Positions 11,377-24,453 of a stretch of DNA of 64,000 bases are shown one piece after another. The DNA comes from Thelonectria olida. Taxonomy: Eukaryota > Ascomycota > Sordariomycetes > Hypocreales > Nectriaceae. The notes under the pieces were generated by a model. The model saw nothing but the letters and a program-made list of their open reading frames with translations. It ran no database searches and was not told where the DNA came from. The stretch lies in assembly GCA_020736575.1 (NCBI GenBank), contig JAGPYM010000023.1, forward strand, positions 1 through 64,000. The letters run 5' to 3'. Made by a program: the position numbers and the translations under genes. The number at the start of each line of letters is the position of its first letter. The stretch's first letter is position 1.

Positions 11377-11527
11377 TGTTGAACAGAAGGCATATGCTGG
11401 GGTGTCACGTGCGCGTCAACGGTCTTATGATGAACAGCAGATCTTTCAGGGGCAGACACTTAACGAGAACACACAACATGAATACACTGATTTGGATCAA
11501 TGGACCGAATACACGTACTGTCTGACA
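11377..11527 (+). mobile_element. Solo Copia-type LTR, copy 4
   Basis: Full-length 151-bp LTR flanked by a perfect 5-bp duplication ATATC (11372-11376 and 11528-11532). A complete solo LTR; it differs from copy 1 at only a few bases, suggesting fairly recent activity. Confidence 0.88.
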
Positions 11528-11532
11528 ATATC

Positions 11533-11940
11533 TAGTCCATTATATTAAAGGAGAGGACTATCGAAGCCAAGTTTGATTCCTTAGCTTATTTTCACATCTA
11601 CCCGAGATATGTCCTTGGAATTGAGCTGACCGTAGTGGAGAAGTCAGAGAGGCATGCGATTAGAACACTCTACAAACAGCTTCTGGATAACAGGATGGTA
11701 AGGGGCTAAGCTGGTTTAACCCGCATAGCAATTTCAAGGACGAATGTTCACTTGAGATAGAGTTGCGGACAGAGGAGAGATGATGAAGTACGCTTGCTAC
11801 AAACTAAGGCGATTTGTAAATACAAAAAAAAGGGAAAGAAATGTAAGAATGGTAAACAGCTCATCAGCTGGGTGTGTCCCGCACCACAATATCAAAAGCG
11901 AGCAAGCTCTCCTCCAGTGGCTCCTTTCCTTAAACCTTAC
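11533..11940. other. Intergenic, nothing recognised
   Basis: About 400 bases between the solo LTR and the xylanase stop codon. It includes a short A-rich run near 11822-11845. No gene or repeat identified; part of it must be the 3'UTR of the xylanase gene. Confidence 0.4.
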
Positions 11941-15533
<3,593 letters not shown>

Positions 15534-16411
15534 CTAAGAGCGACGAGCATTGTTGAAGAAGGTCCAGGTCTCTCCTGGAGCCCAGGGACCGCTATTGTTG
15601 TCGCGAGGGTCGGCGACGTGGTCGCCGCTGTGGGCAATCCAGGTGACGGGAGCTCGGCTGCACTGGTAGGTGGTCTTGATGTGGGAGCCGGAGCCGCGGG
15701 CGGGCTCTGGGGCGTTCTTGGACTGGCAACCGTTGTTCTGGAGGAACTTGTCGCGCAGGGCTCGGCCACGGTCAATGGGGAGGACACTGTCGGCCACACC
15801 GTGAATACCAAGGTAGGGAACGGGCTTGTTGCCTCCGTTGCATCCGCTGAGCTGAGCACCAGAGATGACGGCAACGGCCTTGAAGACGTCTAGGACCTTT
15901 GGTTAGTAATTGCTAATAATGGCATTCTCTAGCAAGCTACGGTCTTACCTGGTCGGGAGCAAGCAACGGAGAAGGACATGGCACCACCGTAGCTGAAGCC
16001 AGTGGCGAAGATTTGCTGCTCATCAACACAAAGGTTGGACTTGACGGCATCGAGGATCTGGTCAGTAAAGGTGATGTCGTTTCCATTGGTGTTCGCCCAA
16101 CCGGCATCCAGCCCCTGGGGAGCAACGAAAATGGCAGAGCCCTGGGCCAGGCTCTCGAGGCCGTAGTAGCCTCCACCAACTACATTCTGCATGGAGCCAC
16201 CAAGCCAGTGGTAGCCGAAGATGAGCTTGTGGGGCTGGTTGCGGTTGTAGTTGCTGGGGATCTTCAGGGTGTACTGACGCTGCTGGCCAGCAACCGTGAC
16301 GGTCTTGACGCCGCTCTGGATGGGATTCTTACCGCAGCCTGCGGAGGCGGCGGCTATGCCCTGAGCGGCGGCAAGGAGGAGGAAGACGGTGGCTAGAAGG
16401 TTTCCGAACAT
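15534..16411 (-). CDS. Feruloyl esterase, CE1 family, secreted
   Basis: Two exons, 15949-16411 and 15534-15889, with a 59-bp GT-AG intron (15890-15948); 272 aa. [20 protein letters not shown] is a signal peptide. The alpha/beta hydrolase core shows GYHWLGG (oxyanion region), nucleophile Ser in GFSYGGAMS, acid in GVADSVLP and His in WIAHSGDH. This is the esterase_phb/CE1 layout of fungal type C/D feruloyl esterases, which release ferulic acid from arabinoxylan. The in-frame splice restores [20 protein letters not shown] across the junction. Length and motifs fit well; acetylxylan esterase is the main alternative. It is transcribed divergently from the GH62 gene. Confidence 0.92.
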
Positions 16412-17016
16412 GGTAAAAGGACCAACTTGAGTTGTTTGTATTGAGTAGAAGTAAAGGGACAGAGCCTGTGAAAGACCAGTGGGAAACCCGTCATGGTCTC
16501 AACGTTTATATACACTCATATCCCCCCGCAAAAAATGCTATAAAAAGAAGACGGAGACTTATCTAGTCTACTAGCTCGTAGAACAGCCCTGATTAGGAAC
16601 AAACAAGGTCGGTATAAGCATAAAAAAACGGATGAAAGCCGAAATTCTAGACAATCTATTTCCTGCAAACAGCCACCTCGCGAATGGAGGAATAACTTCC
16701 GTCTATCCCTGAGGTTTCACAAGTCATGCAAACCCTTGTATCCGCACGGTACTTTATTAAACCCAATGCAACAACAGCCCACCCCGCTCAGCACGGCGCA
16801 GTATGTCTCTGACCTCAGCCAAGTCACCTTCCATGTGGTTCTTTATTTACGAACTGCCAATTCCTGTCGGCACTGACACCATTTCCCCCGCACTGAGGGT
16901 GAGGCTGGGGCGTGGCTCTAAATGTAAGAGCAACAACAGACACCCACTGGTTCTTCCAGCCGACGCTATTTGCAAAAAGTTCCTCAAGTGGCTATTTTTC
17001 GTACCTCGGAAAGCTC

Positions 17017-17023
17017 GGCTAAA
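17017..17023 (+). promoter_or_regulatory. Putative XlnR/Xyr1 site GGCTAAA
   Basis: Exact match to the GGCTAAA core described for the xylanolytic activator XlnR/Xyr1. It sits about 550 bp from the GH62 start and 606 bp from the esterase start, within the shared promoter. A 7-mer can occur by chance; the placement between two xylan-related genes raises the odds. Confidence 0.45.
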
Positions 17024-17231
17024 TCATACCAAATTATCCTCACAAGGAGAAGCATCCTCCCCAAGTACCCAGTTCATCATTTGGTCAGCACAGCTCTCCT
17101 GATGCCACGTCCATTGGGCGCAAATAACTTCCAAATTGGTGTTTACCTTGGCCATGACTCCTCCCCGTTCGCCCGTTAAACACGCGCCGACACCGATGAT
17201 TACACACCTCTCAATTACCCGGGCACCTCAC

Positions 17232-17260
17232 GGAGGGAGGGAGGGAGGGAGGGAGGAGGG
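17232..17260 (+). repeat. (GGGA)n tract, possible G-quadruplex
   Basis: Six consecutive GGGA-type units end in GGAGGG, about 310 bp upstream of the GH62 start. At least four G3 runs with one-base spacers meet the usual intramolecular G-quadruplex pattern. It may also be a simple microsatellite. Confidence 0.6.
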
Positions 17261-17571
17261 CAGTGGATCTGCGCAACCACAGAGAGTATCACCTTGATTA
17301 AGGACCATGAGACCCATTGTCCCAGTTTCTGTTGCCTAGGGAAAAGTTTTATCGCCGAGGATTGACCTCGTTCATCTCTTTCGAGGTGCTGGTCTTCCGG
17401 AGTCGAGCAGACTATACAGGCTCCAAACTACTTAAAGTCTCTAGTATTACCAAGAGCCAGGAGGGAAGAGATCAGCCATTGGAACACCTCCACTGCTTGG
17501 TTTCTATCTCTCTTCTTTCACTTCTGCTTTATCCGTTTCATTCTTCCAATACTCTCTTCTGATTCGTCACC

Positions 17572-18609
17572 ATGTTGTTGGTACGTGGTCTTCAACTCCT
17601 CCTTGCAGCCTGCGCTACAGCCGCTACCTCGATTCCCGTTGACAGGTCGGCTTTGGAAGCCAGGCAAGCCAGCGCTCCTCGAAGCTACTCGTGGACCTCG
17701 ACTGGACCTCTCATCTCCGCCAAGAACGATGGCCGTGGCATCAAGGCTCTCAAGGATCCGTCTATCGTTCAGGTCGATGGGAAGTACCACGTCTTTGCCA
17801 GCACAGCCTCTAAGTCGGGTTACAACTTGGTCTACTTGAGCTTCACCAACTTCAACCAGGCTCAAAACGCTCAGCTCCACTACCTCGAGGACACAGCCAT
17901 TGGCCGTGGCTACCGTGCTGCGCCCCAGGTCTTCTACTTTGCTCCCCAGAAGCTCTGGTATCTCATCTACCAGAACGGCAATGCTGCCTTCTCCACCAAT
18001 AAGGATATCAACAATCCTAACGGCTGGAGTGCGCCTAAGAACTTCTACTCTAATATGCCCGATATCATCCGCCAGAATATCGGTAATGGCAACTGGGTCG
18101 ATATGTGGGTGATTTGCGATAACAGCAATTGTCACCTCTTCTCCTCTGATGACAATGGCCACCTCTACCGCTCCTCCACCTCTCTCCAGAACTTCCCCAA
18201 CGGCTTTGGCAACACTGTCATAACCCTGTCTGACACCAACCGTTATGCTCTCTTCGAGGCCTCGTGCGTCTACCACCTGGAGGCTGGCGGCTACCTGCTC
18301 CTCGTCGAGGCCATTGGCACTGATGGCAACCGATACTTCCGCTCCTGGACTGCCTCCAGCCTCAGCGGCCCCTGGAGCGCCAACGCCAACACCGAGTCTA
18401 ACCCCTTCGCTCGCTCTAATAACGTTCGCTTCTCCAGCGGCGCCTGGACCAAGAGCATCAGCCATGGTGAAATCATCCGTACCAAGACCGACCAGACTCT
18501 TACCATTAGCCCTAATGGCATGCGCTTCCTCTACCAGGGTCTCGACCCCAAGGCTACCGGTAACTACGATGAGCTTCCTTGGAAGCTGGCTGTTATCACC
18601 CAGAACTAG
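17572..18609 (+). CDS. GH62 alpha-L-arabinofuranosidase, secreted
   Basis: One uninterrupted frame of 345 aa with a good start context (CACCATG). The N-terminal 20-25 residues form a signal peptide, then a short pro-region ending LEARQ. The five-bladed propeller shows ALKDPSIV (catalytic-base Asp), WVDMWVICD and LFEASCVYHL (acid Glu), the three carboxylates expected in GH62. The enzyme removes arabinose side chains from arabinoxylan, opening access for GH11 and releasing feruloylated arabinose. The third position is rich in C, unlike the surrounding repeats, in keeping with a maintained, expressed gene. A 419-codon open frame on the opposite strand is a by-product of this codon bias. Confidence 0.95.
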   Translation: MLLVRGLQLLLAACATAATSIPVDRSALEARQASAPRSYSWTSTGPLISAKNDGRGIKALKDPSIVQVDGKYHVFASTASKSGYNLVYLSFTNFNQAQNAQLHYLEDTAIGRGYRAAPQVFYFAPQKLWYLIYQNGNAAFSTNKDINNPNGWSAPKNFYSNMPDIIRQNIGNGNWVDMWVICDNSNCHLFSSDDNGHLYRSSTSLQNFPNGFGNTVITLSDTNRYALFEASCVYHLEAGGYLLLVEAIGTDGNRYFRSWTASSLSGPWSANANTESNPFARSNNVRFSSGAWTKSISHGEIIRTKTDQTLTISPNGMRFLYQGLDPKATGNYDELPWKLAVITQN

Positions 18610-19156
18610 ACGGCATGATGTCTTTAGAGAGGAGAGGGGCATGCTGTTCTTTGGACACAGCGACAGTTTTACTTCATTTGTATATTTAAGAGTTATGGCG
18701 AGGCAGGTGGCACTACGTACTCGACTGCTGTCTTTTCTGTAAATAGTTTTGAAGTCAGCCACCCTAGAGTTCGCCACACCCTACTGTCGCCTGTTAGATT
18801 GACAGCTGTGTGCGGTTAAAGAGATGACCACATTGTAAGAACGATATTTATGGCTGGTGTTAGTGAATGTGTGAGGAAAGGCCCGGCGCCCCCGGACGAA
18901 GGGCAAGCATGTAAGACAAGCCAGTAAGAAGACTTCAATCCATAAGATCTCCAGTGTCTGCTCTATCATCTACTGAACTCACCCTCTCGCACGTTCAAGT
19001 TACCCACTGCGTATGCAACACCACCAGGGTGCACTGTATAAAAAACATTTAATACTGAATTAGAAAAGTATCTCAGCTCAAATTCCAGGTAAGCGTCAGT
19101 TTTGGTTGTTATTCTCTCTAACCCCGTAATTGTAATAAGCTCAAGTTATACCGATT
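18610..19156. other. GH62 3' flank, no gene seen
   Basis: About 550 bases to the first GTAC-rich repeat. The proximal part will be GH62 3'UTR. Nothing else recognised. Confidence 0.4.
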
Positions 19157-19860
19157 AGTGATGTTGTACAGTATGTACAACTACGTTGTACGTACGTACG
19201 TACAGAAAGAAAAAGTACGTACACGTACTATGTACGTACAATAGGGATCCACAATACTCCTAATAAGGGGAATTTGTGGGTCACGCTGTACAGATACGGG
19301 GGCTGTACAAAAACTCTGTTGGCTTAGCAGCTCAACACACTCTGCCATTCTCTCCCGATTGAAAGTATCGGCAAAAAGATGGCGCTCACCAAAGCTAACG
19401 CTGCATTCGTTTGGCGACAGTTTATCGACCTCGGTCGCTCTAACTCCAAGAAAAGCAAGCGATACAGATGCCGTCACTGCCAGAAGGATTTTGCAGCGAC
19501 CTCTATTGGGAGGCCGAAAGAGCATCTCGCTGCGTGTGAGAAATGGCAAGCCAAGCAGCGACAAGAGCGTCAAGCTCAAGATAACGCTGGCTATCTTCCC
19601 TCATATTCTGAAGCTATGCAAAAGAAGATAACCGAGGTCGGAATTCAGCATATGCAAGGGCAGATGATGCTTGCGGCATCATCGACGAGCTGGAGAACCG
19701 GACAATCGCCTGTCCTATTTCTTCTGCCAGGCCACCGCCGTATGCGGATGGGCCCACCAAATGCATGTCGAAACTGATGTGAACAACGCTGGCGGGGGGC
19801 GAAATTGCGAAGCCCTCTAACCAGAATGAGATATGTATCTGCATTTGCCGCAAGTTGATT
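19157..19860 (+). pseudogene. hAT transposase N-terminal remnant (BED finger)
   Basis: An ATG at 19379 opens a frame with a BED-type zinc finger (YRCRHCQKDFAATS, then KEHLAAC; C-x2-C...H-x4-C), the DNA-binding start of hAT transposases. After about 105 codons the frame shifts and no catalytic core follows. Upstream, 19160-19242 is packed with GTAC/ACGTAC repeats and reads TAGTGATGTTGTACAGTATG at the edge, like the terminus and subterminal repeats of hAT elements. The right end was not identified. Read as a 3'-truncated hAT. Confidence 0.65.
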
Positions 19861-20309
19861 GCCAGTTACGTCAGGCCGCAGCGATAATGGCTTCTCATGT
19901 TATTAGTAGTAACCGATACGACCGTGACGCACTAGGTTCATAGCGCACCTTGGTTTCAGGCGCACCAATCATAACGAGCCAGGGACACGGACAACCTTTA
20001 CTTTGTGGTTTGAGTTAACATACGGAGTAGAGGTCTTTTGGCTCTGCGACGTGGCCACTCGCTCCATTCGTCACTCGTCTCCCCACCCGGTTCGAGTCCG
20101 ATATTACCTATCATCTTGTCTTTTCAATTGCCCTGTTAATTGATCATTATTTCGTACTGCGACACGAACGCCTGATGCTCTCCAAGACGGACGAAATCTA
20201 CGGTTCAGTATGTTTCACGCCCAGTATCCATCGGTTCCATCCAGCGCAGCCTGTGCTGCCCGGTATTGGCCGGACCACTTCTGAGATGGTGTTGAGGATC
20301 CGGCATCAG
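19861..20309. other. Intergenic, nothing recognised
   Basis: About 450 bases between two remnants. No gene, no clear repeat. Confidence 0.35.
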
Positions 20310-20445
20310 CAGGAGGACATGACAAGATTGTTCAGATGGTACTGGAGAAGGGTGCGGATGCTAATGCGGAAGGAGGATACTACAGAAGCGCTCTACAGGC
20401 GGCATCGTCCTGCCAAGAGCTCGGTCATAAGTGTTGAGACCGTAT
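20310..20445 (+). pseudogene. Ankyrin-repeat protein fragment
   Basis: One frame reads GHDKIVQMVLEKGADANAEGG and then YYRSALQAASSCQ, a textbook ankyrin unit (GH..IV..LL..GAD.NA.GG....AL.AAS). It stops at a TGA shortly after. No continuation was found on either side in the same frame, so this is a one-unit relic. Confidence 0.6.
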
Positions 20446-20449
20446 GACT

Positions 20450-21353
20450 AAGATGGTCCGATCTGCTGGTGGCTGGGATGTGGATACTATGTAAGGAGCT
20501 GTGCTCCTCTCAGACGGAGGTAACTTAGACCTTTCAACATAACTGATAACCCTTTTTGTTTCATCAGGTTATGAGCCCGGAGGGCACCATCTTCCTCCAA
20601 CCGCAAAGCTGAGTGTTTTCTGTCTTCCTTTCTACTTTTCCTGGACAGCACATGAAGTCGAAAGACTTCCTTCCACTGCGCATGACATTCAGCTTACCTG
20701 AACCTACCTCCTTCCCTTGGGTATTTCGTGGAGCTTGCAAATCAGCTGACAAGATATGTCTAGAAATATCTCGAGAAGGAGCCTTTGGCCCCTCAGTCCA
20801 AGACACCAAATTTTAATCATCAACCCCAAATTCCTGAGGGACTCTCAGACTGCGATCTGGCTGACGAGCTGGCTGACCTGGACCAGTCCCTCAGTCTCTC
20901 AGTCTGGGATTGTCGAAGCTCCCAGCCGCACGATCTACGGTAGGACCGTAGGACTGGTGGCCTGATTTCGAGACCGCGAGATGAATGGCATGACGCGAAA
21001 CCCGCCCGTCCAGACGCGTCACGTCCCGCCAATGCTGTTCGTATTGCCAGGCGGAGCCAGCCAGCAGCTGAAAAATCAGCCCACCAGGCCGACACAGACC
21101 AATATCGTCTGAAAGTGGTCTGCCAGAGGGTCGAAACCAGATCATTGCCCCTTTTCCCAGACAGCGGGAGAGATGTAGTCAATCTTACTCTCTTGGAGGA
21201 CGAATCAGACGACCTCGCCAATAAAAACTCTTGCAGACATCGCCATGATCGCCTAACGAAGACAAGAAGGCTCCCCAAGCCTCGACCTGAAACCTCTCCA
21301 AAAACCGTCCGTCCCCTCTGTACCTTGATCATCAGCCTCTCGGAAAATTCACC
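20450..21353. other. Probable 5' region of a decayed Copia element
   Basis: No gene supported. The stretch runs into the Copia gag start at 21354 and may contain its leader. None of the 151-bp LTR copies occurs here, so if this is the same element its LTR is lost. Confidence 0.35.
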
Positions 21354-22175
21354 ATGTCCCTTCCCAAGGAATCGCTTAACCTCGCTAGCAATTCAAGCGC
21401 CATCCCAAAGCTGGAGCAAACCAGCCAGTGGCTGACATGGAAGAGAGAAATGCTGGACCTACTGGACATGTGCGGATACGGAGACCTTTTGACCAGGAAC
21501 GCTCAACCACCAGAAGAAGGGAACGATATCACAACACAGGTTGAGACCTGGAGGAGCCGTCAGGATCGAGCATGCGGCGCCATCCGAAGTCGGCTCGGCT
21601 ACAACGCCCGAGTGTTCACCACGGGGATCCTAACGGCACAGGGCATGATCAATCACCTTGAAACCCGTTACCGCCCCGTTGGAAGCGCCATCTTTCAAGA
21701 GCTCGACCGGAGATATTAAGAACTCACCCTTGACTCTTGTGATTCGGTTATGGAATATGCAAACAAGCTTCGTCAAGTTAGGGCTGAACTCTTGGAGATG
21801 GATGAAATCTGCCAGATTGGGGAACCACACTTAGTCAACAAGTTCCTCTGCGGGCTTGGACCAGACTATGAAGTCTTCCTCACTGCTTTCAATCAGAATC
21901 ATAACATCCTTCCTATCCGAGATCCAAACAATCGCAACGTCATCCTCAAGGAGGCCGTTACGTTCGAAACTGCTATCTTTGCCGCATCTCAAGAAGAGGA
22001 CAGACAAAGAGGAGCCACTGCAAGGATTGCACATAGAGCCATGGTGGCCCAGGATACGTCAGGTTGTGGACACTGTGGAAGAAAGGGGCACAACAAGTCA
22101 ACTTGCTGGAAACTTCACCCGGAACTCAGGAGAGAGTATGGTAAGACGGGTTACGAGCAGGCTTTCTATCCATAA
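21354..22175 (+). pseudogene. Copia gag with nonsense codon and foldback end
   Basis: Starting MSLPKESLN, the frame contains QWLTWKREMLDLLDMCGYGD, LETRYRP and, after a TAA at 21717, continues in the same frame (ELTLDSCDSVMEYANKLRQ) to a CCHC knuckle CGHCGRKGHNKSTC at about 22069. This is the gag_pre/UBN2 plus zinc-knuckle layout of Ty1/Copia. The stop sits where a glutamine codon (CAA to TAA) is plausible, a C-to-T change as RIP would give. The frame runs into a 98-bp palindrome and ends there; protease and pol are gone. Confidence 0.85.
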
Positions 22176-22254
22176 ACGTATGGAATAAGTTAATCCATAT
22201 GGAACGTTCCATATGGATTAACTTATTCCATACGTTTATGGATAGAAAGCCTGC
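22157..22254. repeat. 98-bp perfect palindrome without spacer
   Basis: Each base from 22157 to 22205 pairs with its mirror from 22254 back to 22206; the centre is GGAAC/GTTCC. Arms are 49 bp with no mismatch and no loop. The outer part of the left arm continues the Copia gag reading frame, while the right arm leads directly into a GC-rich lectin-like pseudogene. It therefore marks a rearrangement junction, or an artefact of cloning or assembly. Confidence 0.95.
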
Positions 22255-23109
22255 CCTCGACTGCCAGCACGAGCAGCAGTCCCCGGCCGCCGGCATCCCG
22301 TGGAACAAGGAGGCCGTGTTGGAGTACTACAAGCGCACCAACGACTGGGACGAGGCCACGATCCGCCGCTCCCTGCTGGAGAAGTACCCGGCCCCGGAGA
22401 CGCAGTTCTCCGCCTTTGACAAGGAGTCCATCATGGTCTACGCCTTTCCCGCTGAGCTGACGCTCGACGGGTCCTCGGTCGGCTGGAACACATCCCTCTC
22501 GCAGACGGACAGGGCTTTATGAGCCGCACGTACCCCCTCGAGGGCGGCATGCTGGACAGCTTTTACACCATGGAGATCCAGGACCCGCCCCTGACGTCGC
22601 AGGAGCTGACCAAGCGCGCCAACTTCGCGTGGGAGTTCCCAGCGCCGCCCATTGACGCCGTGGCCTGAACTACATCGACGCCGACCGCGAGCGCAATGTC
22701 CGCGTGCAGGCGGTCGCGGAACAGGTCACCACAACCTCAGCGGAGGTGCACCTCAGCCACTGGTCCGACACCAAGGCCTACGGCCTGGGGCGCACCTGGG
22801 GCACCTTCGCCGTCGACGACCGGAGATCCAGGTCGGCGAGTTCGCCACGAGCGAGGACCATGCCTGGTGGGAACCCAAGCAGAAGACGTCGCGGCACGTC
22901 ACCTTCAAGCGGCCCTTCTCGGCCGGGCCCCCCAGGGTCGTGGTCTGGTACAAGATGCTCGACATCGACAGCGGCACGTGGTGGCGCACCATGGCCCTCG
23001 CGGAGAACGTTACGGCCGAGGGCTTCGACCTCTCCGTGGAGACGTGGGGGGACAGACGGGGTGGCGGTGACGTGGCTCGCGCACTGATGAAGCGAAAAGG
23101 TTACCAGTG
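22255..23109 (+). pseudogene. H-type lectin domain protein, frameshifted
   Basis: GC-rich text in three shifted frames makes one protein. First piece: NKEAVLEYYKRTNDWDEATI and SAFDKESIMVYAFPAELTL (to about 22500). Second: SRTYPLEGGMLDSFYTMEI and FAWEFPAPPID. Third: NYIDADRERNVRVQAVAEQ, then, after another shift, FKRPFSAGPPRVVVWYKMLD and ALAENVTAEGFDLSVETWGD. The last block matches the H-type lectin (discoidin-H/agglutinin) fold: F..PF..PP.V.V....D. At least three frameshifts and no start make it dead. Base composition differs from the AT-richer neighbours, so it was probably moved here with its flanking rearrangement. Confidence 0.65.
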
Positions 23110-23114
23110 ATGAC

Positions 23115-23251
23115 TAAAGGGCGTAGTTTTATTGGGGTTGCCTCACGTGACGACCACACTGCAGAATAGGCTTCCCCGCCTTGGAGGGCTTACTGAGGGG
23201 TTCTTCTCTCCTGCAACTGCCTCACGGGAGTCAATTGCTCGCCTCTGCAAG
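23115..23251 (+). mobile_element. Tc1/mariner-type fragment (matches 45741-45877)
   Basis: 137 bases starting TAAAGGGCGTAGTTTTATTG match 45741-45877 nearly base for base. There the same text continues into a DDE_3 transposase remnant. Here homology ends at CTCTGCAAG. Only the leading part of the element remains. Confidence 0.75.
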
Positions 23252-23264
23252 TAGCTCGTCATCT

Positions 23265-23470
23265 CTCACGCAGTCAAGACTCGATTTTCCCTCCCACCTT
23301 CCCTCTGTATATAGAACCACTGCAATATACAGACACTTGCCTCCCTACAGGGGAGCGCGAATGGGGCCCTCTCCGACGCTACGGTCTAACACGTTTACGT
23401 ATAAGACCGCAGCGACAGGTAACCCGTTGCGGCCAAACCATACACACTCTGTCCCTCTTGACTGCGTGAG
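23265..23470. mobile_element. Possible MITE with 15-bp terminal inverted repeats
   Basis: CTCACGCAGTCAAGA at 23265-23279 is the exact reverse complement of 23456-23470. The 206-bp unit has no open frame and ends one base before the stop codon of the bZIP remnant on the other strand. No target duplication is evident, so the class is uncertain. Confidence 0.5.
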
Positions 23471-23471
23471 G

Positions 23472-24426
23472 TCACCAATAAAATCCCATATTTTCTCCCC
23501 AAAATACATTACCTCCCATTGTCGAGAAGAAGGGTCCTGTGTCGACCCATGAGCATGGAGAGTAGGGTCCATGCATCGATGGTATGGACGACATTAGCTG
23601 CGACGGTACCGGAAAAATTGTGTTTTGCATTGGTTCTCTTGTCATGTTACACATGGCTTCCGCTGAGCTAGATATGTCGAGCCAGATAGGCGGATCATCC
23701 TCTAGCTCTGGAGTGCGGTTGCCATTTGAATCGGTGATGCTGGTGACACTCTCACTTGCTCTGCATCCATTCGGGGTTGATTGATACGAAGCCAAAGGCA
23801 TTATATCAAGCTGGAAGGGCGATGGAGAAGGCTGCACGCCGGGGACGCACTTCCTGGCCTCATGCGCAATATACTTATGTATAAGGGCGCAGTTGCAATC
23901 AGTATGTCGTAGCAGCTGAGTTTTTTAGTGATGGCACTCAGCTCGAAGCTCATTGAAGGTTTTTGATAGTTGGCGGTTGTGTCCTTCCATCTCCCTTGTA
24001 CGGGCGGAAAGTGTTGACTCTTCGTCCCGTTTTCGCATACGACACCTGATAGCAGCAATCCTGTTTCGCTCAAGAGTATTTCGTCGACGGGAATTCTTGG
24101 AGTAGGCTTGAACGTTGAAGTCGGTTGGTTTCACCACCGTATCAGACACTTTTTGGTCGCCTTTGCGCTTCCAGCCACGATTCCGGGCGTTTAGCGCATC
24201 CTTCACCGGCTCAAGAACATTGTCATCCAATTCGAGTGGCACATTTGGGGCACATGATAGGGCTTGGACTGGACGAAGTTCTCTCTCTTGGCCATCCCAG
24301 GTTGGCAAGGCACATTCTTGAGGTTGGAAAACGTCGGGAAACTTTGCGGCAGTGACAGTCTGGGGGGGAATTGAGAAAAGGGGTCTTCCATTTGAGTCGG
24401 GATAGGTGGGTTGCTTATTGCCTCTT
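23472..24426 (-). pseudogene. bZIP transcription factor (Atf1/CRE-binding type), broken
   Basis: A minus-strand frame carries RRRNTLERNRIAAIRCRMRKR, a bZIP basic region with the invariant N-x7-R, followed by the start of a zipper. It hits TAA in CHH*KTQLLRHTDCNCALIHKY, after which the same frame continues open to 23472 (QPSPSPFQLD...MTREPMQNTIFPVP). NCALIHKYI is typical of the segment after the zipper in Atf-type factors. Upstream the N-terminal text (MEDPFSQFPPRL versus FSIPPQTVTAAKFPDVFQPQ) needs a frame change at a run of seven C. One nonsense codon plus one frame break make this a decayed paralog. Its 5' side ends at the hAT insertion and its 3' side at a possible MITE. Confidence 0.75.
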
Positions 24427-24453
24427 CAAAGAATGGTGAGTAGGAGATTTGAT

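Larger units (their letters stand above)
16412..17571. promoter_or_regulatory. Divergent promoter of feruloyl esterase and GH62 genes
   Basis: The 1,160 bases separate the two start codons and must hold both promoters. Seen: a GGCTAAA box (17017-17023), a CTGGGG at 16905-16910 that fits the CreA consensus SYGGRG, and a (GGGA)n tract at 17232-17260. The motifs are short, so function is inference from known xylanase regulation in ascomycetes. Confidence 0.55.

Noticed and set aside
17518..18777. 419-codon open frame antisense to the GH62 gene
   Set aside because: It mirrors the GH62 gene's strong third-position C bias; composition is Val/Gly/Glu-rich with no domain, and the sense strand is a complete enzyme.
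19160..19242. GTAC repeats considered as a CRISPR-like or telomeric array
   Set aside because: Unit is a 4-bp palindrome with irregular spacing next to a BED-finger remnant; subterminal hAT repeats explain it better.
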